Shown here: in pieces, positions 1 through 8,139 of the stretch
How the letters are laid out: every line of letters begins with the position of its first letter
Numbering within the stretch: position 1 is the stretch's first letter
DNA from: Bacteroidales bacterium
GTDB taxonomy: Bacteria > Bacteroidota > Bacteroidia > Bacteroidales > UBA10428
DNA: 46,006 bases
Assembly (NCBI GenBank): GCA_016935615.1
Contig: JAFGQO010000046.1
Span: 1 to 46,006, forward strand
Reading direction: 5' to 3'
Translations under genes and position numbers: made by a program
Notes under the pieces: generated by a model
What the model saw: the letters and a program-made list of their open reading frames with translations, nothing else
What the model was told of the DNA's origin: nothing
Databases searched by the model: none

Positions 1-17
1 GTAAATATTTTAATATA

Positions 18-116
18 GCCACAAAGTCTAGAAGCCTCATAGAATTCACAAAACTCTGATATTCAATTATATATAACTTTGTGGGCATTTCGTGATTTAG
101 TGTCTTGGTGGCGAAT
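18..116. repeat. Imperfect long inverted repeat
   Basis: Two arms of roughly 40 bases (about 18-60 and 76-116) are imperfect reverse complements around an AT-rich centre. The outer ends read GCCACAAAGTCT and AGTGTCTTGGTGGC. No open frame of note crosses it. A related CTCTGTG/CTTTGTGG-type inverted repeat lies at 39473-39576, so the two may belong to one dispersed non-coding family. I cannot say whether it acts as a terminator, a binding site or a mobile remnant. Confidence 0.5.
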
Positions 117-155
117 TTTCAACTTTTGAGACAGCCTCATTGATCCCATAGCTTG

Positions 156-211
156 TCCCGATCTTTCGGGAAGAGCATTCCTGCAACCATTTCAATTTAT
201 GATTGCAGGAA
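156..211. repeat. Two adjacent perfect hairpins
   Basis: A 6-bp stem TCCCGA/TCGGGA with a four-base loop (156-171) is followed by a 9-bp perfect stem TTCCTGCAA/TTGCAGGAA with a 16-base loop (178-211). They lie just downstream of the minus-strand microprotein gene at 244-363 and could end its transcript, but neither has a clear T-run. Confidence 0.45.
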
Positions 212-243
212 ATCAATATCAGAACGGATCTATAACAATGTTC

Positions 244-363
244 TTACAAGTGCAGAAAAGCATAGGCCAATGCTGCAAAACTAGCCAACATAAAAACAGT
301 CACCACAATTACAACAATATAATTGGTGCCCTCTTTCATTTCATGATTTTGTATCTGTTCCAT
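244..363 (-). CDS. 39-residue single-pass membrane microprotein
   Basis: A short minus-strand frame begins MEQIQNHEMKEGTNY and continues into a strongly hydrophobic stretch (residues about 15-37, rich in V, A, F and L) before a TAA stop. The layout is a charged, polar N-terminus followed by one membrane helix, with almost no cytoplasmic tail. An A-rich stretch precedes the ATG, as is common for starts in this window. It reads in the same direction as the downstream end of the kup cluster, although 94 bases separate it from the next upstream gene. I do not recognise a family. Small subunits of oxidases or transporters have this shape, but nothing here ties it to one. The opposite strand holds a longer frame that lacks protein-like features. 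Confidence 0.5.
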   Translation of the reverse strand: MEQIQNHEMKEGTNYIVVIVVTVFMLASFAALAYAFLHL

Positions 364-457
364 TTTAAAAGTTTTAAGAAAGAATGATTGTCTGTAATAA
401 ATATTTACAGCACAGTGAATTGAGAAACTGAATAATGCAAATCTTTAATATGGCCAG

Positions 458-769
458 CTAGGGAGAATGAATTAAAGGAATCAGTAAGAAGATATGTATT
501 ATTTTCTTGAGTATCAGTTTCACAATGTTCATCCTGCCCAAATCACTAAAAAGGATCGGGCCTGATTTTGGGAAACCATTTCCCAAAGGTTTTAAACTGA
601 GTTCCAGGGTCAAATCAATTGATCGAAGGCCATTATCATATTGTGGGGATTGTGCAACTATGTATTGGTACTCATCATGAAAATGATTTTCCGGAAGGAA
701 AGTGGCTTTCTCCTTTTGTCCGAATGAATAATAGTTAAACAGATATATGAAAAGAAGTATAAATTTCAC
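458..769 (-). CDS. Hypothetical small exported protein
   Basis: This 103-residue frame starts at GTG with a plausible signal peptide (MKFILLFIYLFNYYSFGQ, cleavage possibly after the Gly or Gln). The body is polar, followed by a hydrophobic tail (residues about 82-100) ending near LIPLIHSP. It lies downstream of kup on the same strand, about 115 bases away. The change from a soluble-looking middle to a hydrophobic end could mean a real C-terminal membrane anchor or an old frameshift. No family is recognised, and the GTG start is not certain. Confidence 0.45.
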   Translation of the reverse strand: MKFILLFIYLFNYYSFGQKEKATFLPENHFHDEYQYIVAQSPQYDNGLRSIDLTLELSLKPLGNGFPKSGPILFSDLGRMNIVKLILKKIIHIFLLIPLIHSP

Positions 770-885
770 CTTTATTTATTCTTTTTCATTATGACGCAGA
801 AACTTATAAAAGTGACTTGTACCTTTAAGAAATTATAAATGTCTTTGTCTGATCTGTTATTTCTGGATTACCGGTATTGAGTCCG

Positions 886-2841
886 TTAGAATATTCTTTT
901 TACCGGAAACGGCAATATATCAGGTTTCCCTAAAGGTACTTTTTCAATAAGCATGTTGCTGGCATCAAGATGAAGTGCTTTGTCTTCCGAAATGCCAATT
1001 TTTCGGATAACATTACTTATGGTCATAATTAAACTCTCTTGTACATTGAACTGGTGATCAGCAGTTAAAATCCTGTCAATTAAAATATACCGGTAATCTC
1101 CTGAAACAGCAAATGATTCCTGTGATGGGTAACGAGATCCTGTTTTTATCTCTCCTGAACTACTGAGATCATTTAATACCTGACGAAACAACAGATTAAT
1201 GCGGGGTTCAATTCTGAAGCCCAAATGAATATCAAGTTTAATGATCTTACCTGGTACTATATGTGTTACTTCATATTCGGTGGTATATGGGTTATCTTTG
1301 GTTTCAATATGAATAAACCAATAAATATCTGCCCGCTTGGGTTGTTTATTCAGAAGACTATAAACCAATGTTGATTCAATCTCTTTTTTTCTGGTGGTTT
1401 TTGTAATATAGATCAGGTTGGTGGCAAATTTGGGAATTGTTTCATCCTCGCTGACTTTCATCAGGATTTCCTGCAATTTACTAAAGGGCACATAACTCAT
1501 CAACTGATTTTTAATTCTGCGTCCGTTGTACCATGCATACATCATGATAAAGAGGATAAAGGCAAGTATCAGAGCAAACCAGCCTCCGCTGATTATTTTA
1601 TGTAAATTGGCATAAAGGAAGTTTCCTTCAATAGTAAAAAATACAAAGGCCAGCAGCACTACCCAAAACATAGAGATAAATCTTCTGAGGTGCAAGATTA
1701 ATAATATGGTAGTCATCAGCATGGTAATTGTAATAGCCAATCCATAGGCAGCTTCCATGGCAGAAGACTCACGGAATAAAAGGACAACTCCTGAACAGGC
1801 TATCCAGAGAAATAAATTGATAGCAGGCAGATAGATCTGACCTTTAATTTCGGTGGGATATTTTATTGTCATTTTCGGCCAGAAATTCAGGGACATAGCC
1901 TCACTGATAAGCGTAAAAGATCCGCTGATAAGAGCCTGACTTGCAATAACTGCAGCCATTGAAGCGATTAAAATTCCCGGGACAATAAACCAGGAAGGAA
2001 GTACCGCAAAAAAAGGATTTTTACCAAGAGCTATGGCCTCGGAATGGTTAATAAACCATGCTGATTGTCCGAAATAACTTAACAATAAAGCAATTTTAAC
2101 GTATATCCAGGTGATCCTGATATTTCTGATACCACAATGTCCCAGGTCCGAATAAAGAGCCTCGGCTCCTGTAGTAGCTAAAAATACTGCTCCCAAAATC
2201 AGAAAACCTTTTGGGTATACAGTAAGCAATTGCAGGGCATAATATGGATTTATTGCCTTTAATATTAACGGTAGTTTTATGATTTGAACCGTTCCAAATC
2301 CGGCAATAACCAAGAACCAGATAACCATTACCGGCCCGAATGATTTGCCAAGAGAACTTGTACCAAATTGTTGGATGAAAAATAAAACCCCAAGAATAAT
2401 AAGAGTTATTAATACTGTAGGTATTTCGCTATGAAATGCTCTTAGCCCTTCTACAGCTGCTGAAACAGTAATTGCTGGTGTGATTATTCCATCGGCGAGA
2501 AGTGCGCTGCCTCCGATTATTGCAATCACATATGCCCAGTTGTAACGTTTTCGAAGAAGTGCAAACAACGCAAAAATTCCCCCTTCGCCCTTGTTATTTG
2601 CCCTCAGGGTAATGATAATATATTTTAATGTGGTTTGTAATGTAAGAGTCCAGAAAACGCAGGACACTCCTCCCAGAATTGTACTGGTGGTTATTTCGGG
2701 AAGATTATGTCCGATGGCTTTAATTACATATAAAGGAGATGTCCCGATATCGCCATATACAATACCCAAAGTAATAATAAGGCTGGATAATGTAATCTTA
2801 TTTAATTTGTAATTCTTTCTATTATCTCTTTTTACTTGCAT
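886..2841 (-). CDS. kup: Low-affinity potassium transporter Kup
   Basis: Inner-membrane K+ uptake protein of the KUP/HAK/KT family, a secondary transporter thought to run as K+/H+ symport. The signature GIVYGDIGTSPLYV is at residues 26-39. About twelve hydrophobic segments fill residues 15-450, and a cytosolic C-terminal domain of about 200 residues follows. At 651 residues it is full length. It is the third minus-strand gene after the sigma factor and the PepSY-like gene, starting 73 bases past the latter, so it may be in the same transcript. Together with the antiporters at 8.1-11.1 kb it gives this half of the window a monovalent-cation and pH homeostasis flavour. Identification is secure; affinity and regulation are inferred from the family. 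Confidence 0.95.
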   Translation of the reverse strand: MQVKRDNRKNYKLNKITLSSLIITLGIVYGDIGTSPLYVIKAIGHNLPEITTSTILGGVSCVFWTLTLQTTLKYIIITLRANNKGEGGIFALFALLRKRYNWAYVIAIIGGSALLADGIITPAITVSAAVEGLRAFHSEIPTVLITLIILGVLFFIQQFGTSSLGKSFGPVMVIWFLVIAGFGTVQIIKLPLILKAINPYYALQLLTVYPKGFLILGAVFLATTGAEALYSDLGHCGIRNIRITWIYVKIALLLSYFGQSAWFINHSEAIALGKNPFFAVLPSWFIVPGILIASMAAVIASQALISGSFTLISEAMSLNFWPKMTIKYPTEIKGQIYLPAINLFLWIACSGVVLLFRESSAMEAAYGLAITITMLMTTILLILHLRRFISMFWVVLLAFVFFTIEGNFLYANLHKIISGGWFALILAFILFIMMYAWYNGRRIKNQLMSYVPFSKLQEILMKVSEDETIPKFATNLIYITKTTRKKEIESTLVYSLLNKQPKRADIYWFIHIETKDNPYTTEYEVTHIVPGKIIKLDIHLGFRIEPRINLLFRQVLNDLSSSGEIKTGSRYPSQESFAVSGDYRYILIDRILTADHQFNVQESLIMTISNVIRKIGISEDKALHLDASNMLIEKVPLGKPDILPFPVKRIF

Positions 2842-2914
2842 CCGGTATAAATAGCATGAAACAGAAATGGTTGCTTTTAAAACTCAGGGTGAATGTCAGC
2901 AATCAATCTGTTAT

Positions 2915-3316
2915 TTAAAGCTTTCTCTCAGATTGAATCTCACCCCACTCATTGAGCAAGAGTAATGATCTGATAAATTGCCTGTCTCTGATAATCACTT
3001 CGTAAGTTATCCTGTTTCCGTGGTTTATCATAACAACATTCATTATTTCACCTTTGCTTTCAAGTTCCGATTTTATTTTTTCAGGCATATAGTTTACAGG
3101 CAGGGATTTTTTATATTCGGTAAGCACACCCTGTGAATCAAAAATTGCAATATGTTCTATATCATCGTTATAAAAGATTACCTCAAAACCACCCTCTTTT
3201 CTATTATACCACTCGGCATTTAATGCTCCGGGAAAATTAAGTATAAATGCCGCACTGATCATATCAGGCGGTAAAATGCTGGATCCTTCAATAAACTTTG
3301 TAAAAAACTTTTTCAT
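2915..3316 (-). CDS. PepSY-like (beta-lactamase-inhibitor-like) protein
   Basis: This 133-residue protein matches the pattern of the Bacteroidota PepSY-like family (PF11396-type): an opening LPPDMISAAF helix, FPGALNAEW, a strand pair, then IFDSQGVLTEYKKS, a second helix (residues about 77-90) and a closing strand set YEVIIRDRQF. Family members are usually exported. This one has no obvious signal peptide, since its N-terminus is MKKFFTKFIEGSSILPP, so it may stay in the cytoplasm. It starts about 50 bases after the sigma factor stop and precedes kup. A second member of the same family is divergent from the sigma factor at 4008-4436. The function is unknown, and a regulatory role with the sigma factor is only inferred from position. 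Confidence 0.7.
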   Translation of the reverse strand: MKKFFTKFIEGSSILPPDMISAAFILNFPGALNAEWYNRKEGGFEVIFYNDDIEHIAIFDSQGVLTEYKKSLPVNYMPEKIKSELESKGEIMNVVMINHGNRITYEVIIRDRQFIRSLLLLNEWGEIQSERKL

Positions 3317-3367
3317 AGGATTTTTGCTTTAGTATAATGACGAATGCATTAGCATTATGTAACATAA

Positions 3368-3946
3368 TTATGTGTTGTATTTATCTGAATATTTCTGTTT
3401 ATACAAATAAATAACCCTGGCTCGTGCTCTTTTTAGCCGCATCTTGGCAGCATCTTCGCTTATCCTCAACGATTCACTGATCTGCCTCAATGAAAGATTA
3501 TCCTGATATTTCATATAGAGAAGAGCCTTTTCTTCCGGATGAATCATTTCAAGTATTATCAACAGATTCTCATACGAGATCACTTCAAGGTTTTCTTCTG
3601 TTTCATCGATGATTTCCGGCATTTCATTCTGACGATTCCACTCCGGGTAATGAAGCTTCTTCCGGGAACGCAAATAATCGATACAATGGTTATAGGTAAT
3701 TGAGTACAGCCATGAAGAAAAAGAAGATAAATATTTAAATGTGCCCAACTTTTCATAGGTTTTTGAAAAAATATCTTTGGCAAGTTCTATGGCTTGCTGC
3801 CGGTCTTTTACCAAACTATAACACTTGTCCAATACCTTATGGTAATATCTGTTGTATAATATTTCATAATAGTCAGGATTATGATCCGACTGCATCCTGA
3901 GAAGAATTTCCTCATCACTTAACGAATGCAGGATGTTATTTTTCAT
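3368..3946 (-). CDS. ECF-type RNA polymerase sigma factor
   Basis: A 192-residue sigma-70 family protein of group 4 (ECF) layout. Region 2 covers about residues 22-95, with an FSSWLYSITYNHCIDYLR segment typical of region 2.3-2.4. Region 4 covers about residues 130-182, with a helix-turn-helix (SLRQISESLRISEDAAKMR) that contacts the -35 region. Bacteroidota ECF factors usually have an adjacent FecR-type or zinc-binding anti-sigma. None is visible here. The neighbours are instead PepSY-like proteins: one downstream on the same strand and one divergent, with only about 60 bases between the two starts. Its targets are unknown. Confidence 0.9.
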   Translation of the reverse strand: MKNNILHSLSDEEILLRMQSDHNPDYYEILYNRYYHKVLDKCYSLVKDRQQAIELAKDIFSKTYEKLGTFKYLSSFSSWLYSITYNHCIDYLRSRKKLHYPEWNRQNEMPEIIDETEENLEVISYENLLIILEMIHPEEKALLYMKYQDNLSLRQISESLRISEDAAKMRLKRARARVIYLYKQKYSDKYNT

Positions 3947-4007
3947 TCAGACAAATTTCTGTTACAAATTTAATCACCCTCGTCTTAATATTAAAATACT
4001 CATTACA

Positions 4008-4436
4008 ATGAAAACATTTTTTATTATTTCAATCCTGCTTTTAAGTTACAGACTTACTGCACAGGAGGATGTTTTGCCTGCAAAGGTGGAAGAAGCATTT
4101 TACTCAAAATACAACAAGGTTTCTGGTTTGGAATGGAATATTGAAAACAATATGTACATTCTTGAATACTATAGGGGAGGCATCCTCTTCACCAGTATTT
4201 ATGATAAAAACGGTATCTGGATCGAAACTGCAGAAGTCATTGCTGATACTGATATACCTTTTATTCTTCAACAATATCTGAAAACCGATTACCCTTCTGC
4301 TGGTATTTCTTACTCAGAAAAAGTTGAAACAAACGATCAGAAATTTTTCTTCAGGGTAAATCTTGAAGATTCTAATGGTATTATAATTGTCCGTTCAGAT
4401 TTAGATGGACAAAATATTCAGGTATTAAGTCCATAA
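4008..4436 (+). CDS. Exported PepSY-like protein
   Basis: The frame is open further upstream, but the ATG at 4008 gives a classic signal peptide (MKTFFIISILLLSYRLTAQ) and clears the divergent sigma gene, so I choose it. The mature part, about 123 residues, has the PepSY-like pattern: VLPAKVEEAFYSKYNKVSGLEW, paired strands, SIYDKNGIWIETAE, a second helix IPFILQQYLKTDYPSAG and a final strand pair. It should act in the periplasm. Because it diverges from the ECF sigma gene it may be a target or partner, but the sequence does not show this directly. Confidence 0.75.
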   Translation: MKTFFIISILLLSYRLTAQEDVLPAKVEEAFYSKYNKVSGLEWNIENNMYILEYYRGGILFTSIYDKNGIWIETAEVIADTDIPFILQQYLKTDYPSAGISYSEKVETNDQKFFFRVNLEDSNGIIIVRSDLDGQNIQVLSP

Positions 4437-4559
4437 AAATAACCTGCCTCGAAGCGTTACTTTATAATTCTATTACGTCTAAATTGAAATTTCACCAACA
4501 ACCCTTATGGATCATTTTAACAGAATAATACATAAGCAAATCATAATAATTTAAATACG

Positions 4560-5171
4560 ATGAAAAACAAATTTTATTTAGGTCTTGCAACTCTGTCACT
4601 AGTTGTATTTTTTACCGCCTGCTCTAAATTACCTCAGACCGAGATAGACCGGGCTAATCAGGCAATTGACTCAGCAAAAGCGGCCGGTGCTGAACTTTAT
4701 CTTCCTGCTGAATTTACAAACCTCCGGGATACTATGAAAGCAGCAATGGAAGAAATTGAAGTACAGAAATCAAAATTCATTAAAAACTTCGGAACTTCGA
4801 AAGAATTGCTTGCAGAAGTCACTCTGTATGCAAGTGAAGTTACAATGCAAACAGAAGAAAAAAAGGTGGCACTGAAAACAGAAATTCAAACTACTCTTAA
4901 TGAGGTAAAAATTTTGCTTGAAGAAAACAAAAAATTGATTACAGAAGCACCAAAAGGTAAAGAAGGAACTTCAGCTCTTGTTGCCATGAAGAATGAAATT
5001 AATGCACTTGAATCTAATGTTAACGAAATCAATGCATCCTCTGATCAGGACAATTATCTCACAACTCTAAATAAAGTAAAAGTTACAAAGGAACATGCCG
5101 TAGCAATAAATACAGAACTTAAGGATATTATAGCCAAGTATCAATCAAACGTTAGAGGCCGTAAATCGTAA
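4560..5171 (+). CDS. Coiled-coil lipoprotein with DUF4398-like domain
   Basis: A 203-residue lipoprotein whose signal peptide ends in the lipobox FFTAC (lipidated Cys21). The mature protein is almost wholly alpha-helical and rich in Glu, Lys and Ala, opening KLPQTEIDRANQAIDSAKAA, then long heptad-like helices up to residue 200. The LPxxEIxxAxxAxxxA start and the following AELY, T and M positions are mirrored in residues 30-100 of the next gene, an L,D-transpeptidase, so the two share an N-terminal module. It is first in a cluster with two L,D-transpeptidases, and an intrinsic terminator follows it. A role as an envelope scaffold or partner of these enzymes is inference from context. Confidence 0.75.
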   Translation: MKNKFYLGLATLSLVVFFTACSKLPQTEIDRANQAIDSAKAAGAELYLPAEFTNLRDTMKAAMEEIEVQKSKFIKNFGTSKELLAEVTLYASEVTMQTEEKKVALKTEIQTTLNEVKILLEENKKLITEAPKGKEGTSALVAMKNEINALESNVNEINASSDQDNYLTTLNKVKVTKEHAVAINTELKDIIAKYQSNVRGRKS

Positions 5172-5195
5172 GCTTTTAATTAATTAATCTTAATT

Positions 5196-5225
5196 CCCCG
5201 GGAAGTTGGCCCGGGGATTTTTTTA
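5196..5225 (+). terminator. Intrinsic terminator
   Basis: A perfect 7-bp GC stem CCCCGGG/CCCGGGG (5196-5202 and 5210-5216) with a 7-base loop, extended by one A-T pair, is followed directly by ATTTTTTT. It sits 25 bases after the lipoprotein stop and 24 bases before the next start. It would separate or attenuate expression of the lipoprotein from the downstream L,D-transpeptidase genes. Confidence 0.85.
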
Positions 5226-5248
5226 TGGAATGGTTTTGATCCGGATCA

Positions 5249-6355
5249 ATGAAAAGAACTATTAAAAACAGATTAGCAATAACTTTGACACTAACTGCTA
5301 TTGCATTTTGCATATTGTTTATTTTGAATCGCGACCTTCCACCAATATCAGAAATTAAAGAAGCAAGGAAGGCCTTAAGTGAAGCCAGGATGTGTAGTGC
5401 CGAACGCTATGCTTCGAAACTCTATTATCTGGCAGAAAACACTTATGATTCATCTATGCTTTATTGGAATATTGAGAATAAAAGGTTTTGGCCTTCCCGG
5501 GATTATAATAAGGTAAGAGAGCTGGCTGCGGATGCTAAAAACCTTGCCATTAAATCTAAAGAGTATGCACAGGAAAATGCAGTATTTGTCGAACAAATTT
5601 TGGGGCAGGAACTACATTCCCTGCAAACCCGTATAGGCAATTTTCAAAATTATTTTGATCGACTTCCTTTGTCGGAAAAATCTGTAAAAAACAATCAAAT
5701 GGGTTTACTGATGCTGAGAGAAGCAGAAATTGCGTTCAGTAAATCTGATTTCCTACTGGCTAATAGTAAACTCAAATCAGCTCAACAAAATATAATTATT
5801 TCCTATTCTGATGCGGAAAAAATTATTGCAAATTATTTTGCAAGCTATCCCGATTGGGAAAGATCGGTCAGAAAAACTATTGATGCATCCAGAAAAGAAA
5901 AAACCTGCTGTATTGTTGTTGATAAATTTTCCAGGGAATGTCTGGTATATCATTCCGGGATTTTAAAAGAAAAATTTGATATTGAACTTGGTAAAAACTG
6001 GATAGGTGATAAAAACCATCAGGGTGATAAATCAACTCCCGAAGGATACTACTATGTTGAAAACAAATTTGACGAAGGGCAAACCAGGTATTATAAAGCC
6101 TTGCTTCTGAATTATCCCAATGAATCAGACAAAAAAAGGTTTAAAAAAAATCAGAAGACCGGGATTGTTCCTTCCGGAACTGGCATTGGTAGTCTCATTG
6201 AAATACATGGCCATGGAGGTAAGGGAACTGACTGGACTGATGGATGCATTGCTTTGCGTGATAGTGATATGAAGATTTTATTTCCCATTTGTCCGAGAGG
6301 AACTCCTGTTACTATTGTCGGTTCTGTAAAACCACTTCATGAATTGATTCATTAA
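5249..6355 (+). CDS. L,D-transpeptidase (YkuD) with N-terminal helical domain
   Basis: A 368-residue membrane-anchored peptidoglycan enzyme. An N-terminal hydrophobic anchor (residues 9-27) leads into a helical domain (about 30-190) resembling the preceding lipoprotein. A YkuD catalytic domain (about 215-360) follows. The active-site region has His320/His322 in EIHGHGG and the nucleophilic Cys333 in TDGCIALR. YkuD enzymes make 3-3 crosslinks or attach proteins to peptidoglycan in the periplasm. The gene starts just after the terminator and is followed seven bases later by a second YkuD gene. Lipoprotein attachment as the reaction is only a guess from the shared domain. The family assignment is firm. 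Confidence 0.88.
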   Translation: MKRTIKNRLAITLTLTAIAFCILFILNRDLPPISEIKEARKALSEARMCSAERYASKLYYLAENTYDSSMLYWNIENKRFWPSRDYNKVRELAADAKNLAIKSKEYAQENAVFVEQILGQELHSLQTRIGNFQNYFDRLPLSEKSVKNNQMGLLMLREAEIAFSKSDFLLANSKLKSAQQNIIISYSDAEKIIANYFASYPDWERSVRKTIDASRKEKTCCIVVDKFSRECLVYHSGILKEKFDIELGKNWIGDKNHQGDKSTPEGYYYVENKFDEGQTRYYKALLLNYPNESDKKRFKKNQKTGIVPSGTGIGSLIEIHGHGGKGTDWTDGCIALRDSDMKILFPICPRGTPVTIVGSVKPLHELIH

Positions 6356-6362
6356 CTGAATT

Positions 6363-7151
6363 ATGGAAATTTTTATAGCACAGCTTGAAACCAGCTTTTT
6401 CAAGACATTAAAGCGGTTATTAATGAGATGGAAATTGATCAGAATATCTCTTTCTCAAACTCTTTGTTTTATACCAAAAAAAAATACTCCCATCTTATTC
6501 TTAATTCTAAAATTACTAGCTATGGTCCTGATTTTTATAGCGATGACAATTTTTTTACCTCCCCTCATTCAAACAACTGTTAGCCCTGGATTAAAATTTC
6601 ATAATACAATTTTTCTCTCGGAAATTTCTAATCAACAGCGAGTGACAGAAACAGAACAATTAAAAAAAAATATTACACTGCTCATCAATAAATTTGCACA
6701 TTTTACTCCTCGCTCAAATTATTTAATAGTAAATAGTGCCAAAAATGAATTTTTTATTTACCGGGGGAAAAATATGATATACCATGGCATGTGCTCAACA
6801 GGTAGTTTTATTCTGCTGAAAAATGGGGATGAGCAACAATGGTTATTTAAAACCCCCCGGGGGGAATTTCAAATAAAAAGCAAAACCCGGTTCCCGGTCT
6901 GGAAAAAGCCGGATTGGGCCTTCATTGAAGAAGGACTTCCTGTACCTCCGGCAAATCACTCCTCACGATATGAATATGGAGTGCTGGGAGAATATGCTCT
7001 CAGCCTTGGTGATGGCTATCTTATCCATGGAACACTATATCAGCGTTTCATGGGATTGCCTGTTACGCACGGCTGTATTCGTCTTAATGATAAAGATCTT
7101 GAATTTGTTTACAATTCATTATCAACCGGATCAAAAGTTTATATCTATTAA
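6363..7151 (+). CDS. Second L,D-transpeptidase (YkuD domain)
   Basis: A 262-residue protein with a basic N-terminus, one membrane helix (about 43-68) and a periplasmic YkuD domain (about 118-262). The catalytic signature is complete: IHG at residues 221-223, then THGCIRLND with the nucleophile Cys238. PRGEFQIKSK at 165-174 is the typical strand before the active site. It is tightly packed between another L,D-transpeptidase gene (7 bases upstream) and a membrane-anchored unknown (3 bases downstream), so the three are very likely cotranscribed. Which of the two enzymes crosslinks peptidoglycan and which anchors protein cannot be told from the sequence. Confidence 0.9.
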   Translation: MEIFIAQLETSFFKTLKRLLMRWKLIRISLSQTLCFIPKKNTPILFLILKLLAMVLIFIAMTIFLPPLIQTTVSPGLKFHNTIFLSEISNQQRVTETEQLKKNITLLINKFAHFTPRSNYLIVNSAKNEFFIYRGKNMIYHGMCSTGSFILLKNGDEQQWLFKTPRGEFQIKSKTRFPVWKKPDWAFIEEGLPVPPANHSSRYEYGVLGEYALSLGDGYLIHGTLYQRFMGLPVTHGCIRLNDKDLEFVYNSLSTGSKVYIY

Positions 7152-7154
7152 AGC

Positions 7155-7973
7155 ATGAAAAATCTCAAACAACATTTTCTTAGTATACTTTCGAATGAGT
7201 CCGACAGGAGAAAGATATTCCATATAATCCTGATACTATTGGTTAGTGTTCTGTTTGTTTTCTTGATCCTAACAATTACGGCTCCGCGCAGAACATATAA
7301 AAAAATGTATGCTGCTGCATATACCGATTCAGCATTTATACAAGAATTTAGCAGGTTCCCACAAACTCCTTCTATTGATTCCCTTTTAAAAAAAAAGGCT
7401 TTTTTTGAAGCTCAACTGCATATAGTTACTTCCGACTCAATTGTTCTCGTAATCAATTTAAACGATAGTATTGTTAATCTTCTAATAAAGGGAGTAACAA
7501 TTCATTCAGCAAAAATTCCTGAATTTCGGATTGATCATGTTTTAAAAAAATTGCAAATACCTGTATACTATAAATTCTTCTCTCATTCAATCTCAGTTGT
7601 TGATGATTACAGCTCTATTGTCAAAGAACCAATAGTTATAAGACATGCCCCAAAAGATACTCTTGAGGCAGCAAAATCGTTCTACTTCCCCGATACATTA
7701 AAAAAGGATCCTGCTTTTATTGTTTTAAGTACTGATATTGGTTTAGAAGTACACATTGAGCAAAATGAGAAAGCAGGAATGGCGATAAAAAAAATTCACT
7801 CAGAGTTTTTATTCAGAAAGAAATATCGGGATATGATAGCAAATGTAACGCAAATACTTAAGTTCAGAAATCCTGAATATTCTCCTGCAATTTATATTGA
7901 ATTATCAGGTGATGATGTCAGAACAATTTACAGGGCAATCCCTGATAATGCTCAGATAGTACTTATGTATTAA
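7155..7973 (+). CDS. Membrane-anchored protein of unknown function in LDT operon
   Basis: A 272-residue protein with a short cytoplasmic N-terminus, one membrane helix (about 22-45, IILILLVSVLFVFLILTI) and a large extracytoplasmic part with alternating strands and few Cys. A PSIDSLLKKKAFFEAQLHIV segment and later VLSTDIGLEVHIEQ are notable but match no family I recognise. Its start lies three bases past the upstream L,D-transpeptidase stop, so translation is probably coupled. It is likely a structural or regulatory partner of the two enzymes at the inner membrane, which is inference from position only. Confidence 0.65.
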   Translation: MKNLKQHFLSILSNESDRRKIFHIILILLVSVLFVFLILTITAPRRTYKKMYAAAYTDSAFIQEFSRFPQTPSIDSLLKKKAFFEAQLHIVTSDSIVLVINLNDSIVNLLIKGVTIHSAKIPEFRIDHVLKKLQIPVYYKFFSHSISVVDDYSSIVKEPIVIRHAPKDTLEAAKSFYFPDTLKKDPAFIVLSTDIGLEVHIEQNEKAGMAIKKIHSEFLFRKKYRDMIANVTQILKFRNPEYSPAIYIELSGDDVRTIYRAIPDNAQIVLMY

Positions 7974-8000
7974 ATCTTCGTTAAAGCAATTGTAAAGTAT

Positions 8001-8123
8001 ATGAAAACACTTAAATTAAAAATCCCGGGGGGTCGCGGTACATGGCCATTATTTGTTTTTTCAATTGGTTTGATCCTTATACTGATCCTGCTCAAATTAT
8101 TACTGGATCATCTCCTGAAATAG
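8001..8123 (+). CDS. 40-residue membrane microprotein ending the LDT operon
   Basis: The short frame begins MKTLKLKIPGGRGTWP and continues into one very hydrophobic helix (residues about 17-36, mostly L, I and F) with a basic or His-containing end and a TAG stop. The positively charged N-terminus predicts an N-in orientation. It starts 27 bases after the preceding gene and stops 16 bases before the convergent antiporter gene, so it fits exactly as the last cistron. No family is recognised. Small hydrophobic proteins at operon ends often stabilise a membrane complex, but that is inference. Confidence 0.55.
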   Translation: MKTLKLKIPGGRGTWPLFVFSIGLILILILLKLLLDHLLK

Positions 8124-8139
8124 AGTGATCAAGAAAAAT

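Noticed and set aside
199-387. 62-residue plus-strand frame
   Set aside because: It overlaps the minus-strand microprotein, is rich in Asn, His and Ser with no fold-like pattern, and covers an inverted repeat. The opposite strand reads far better.
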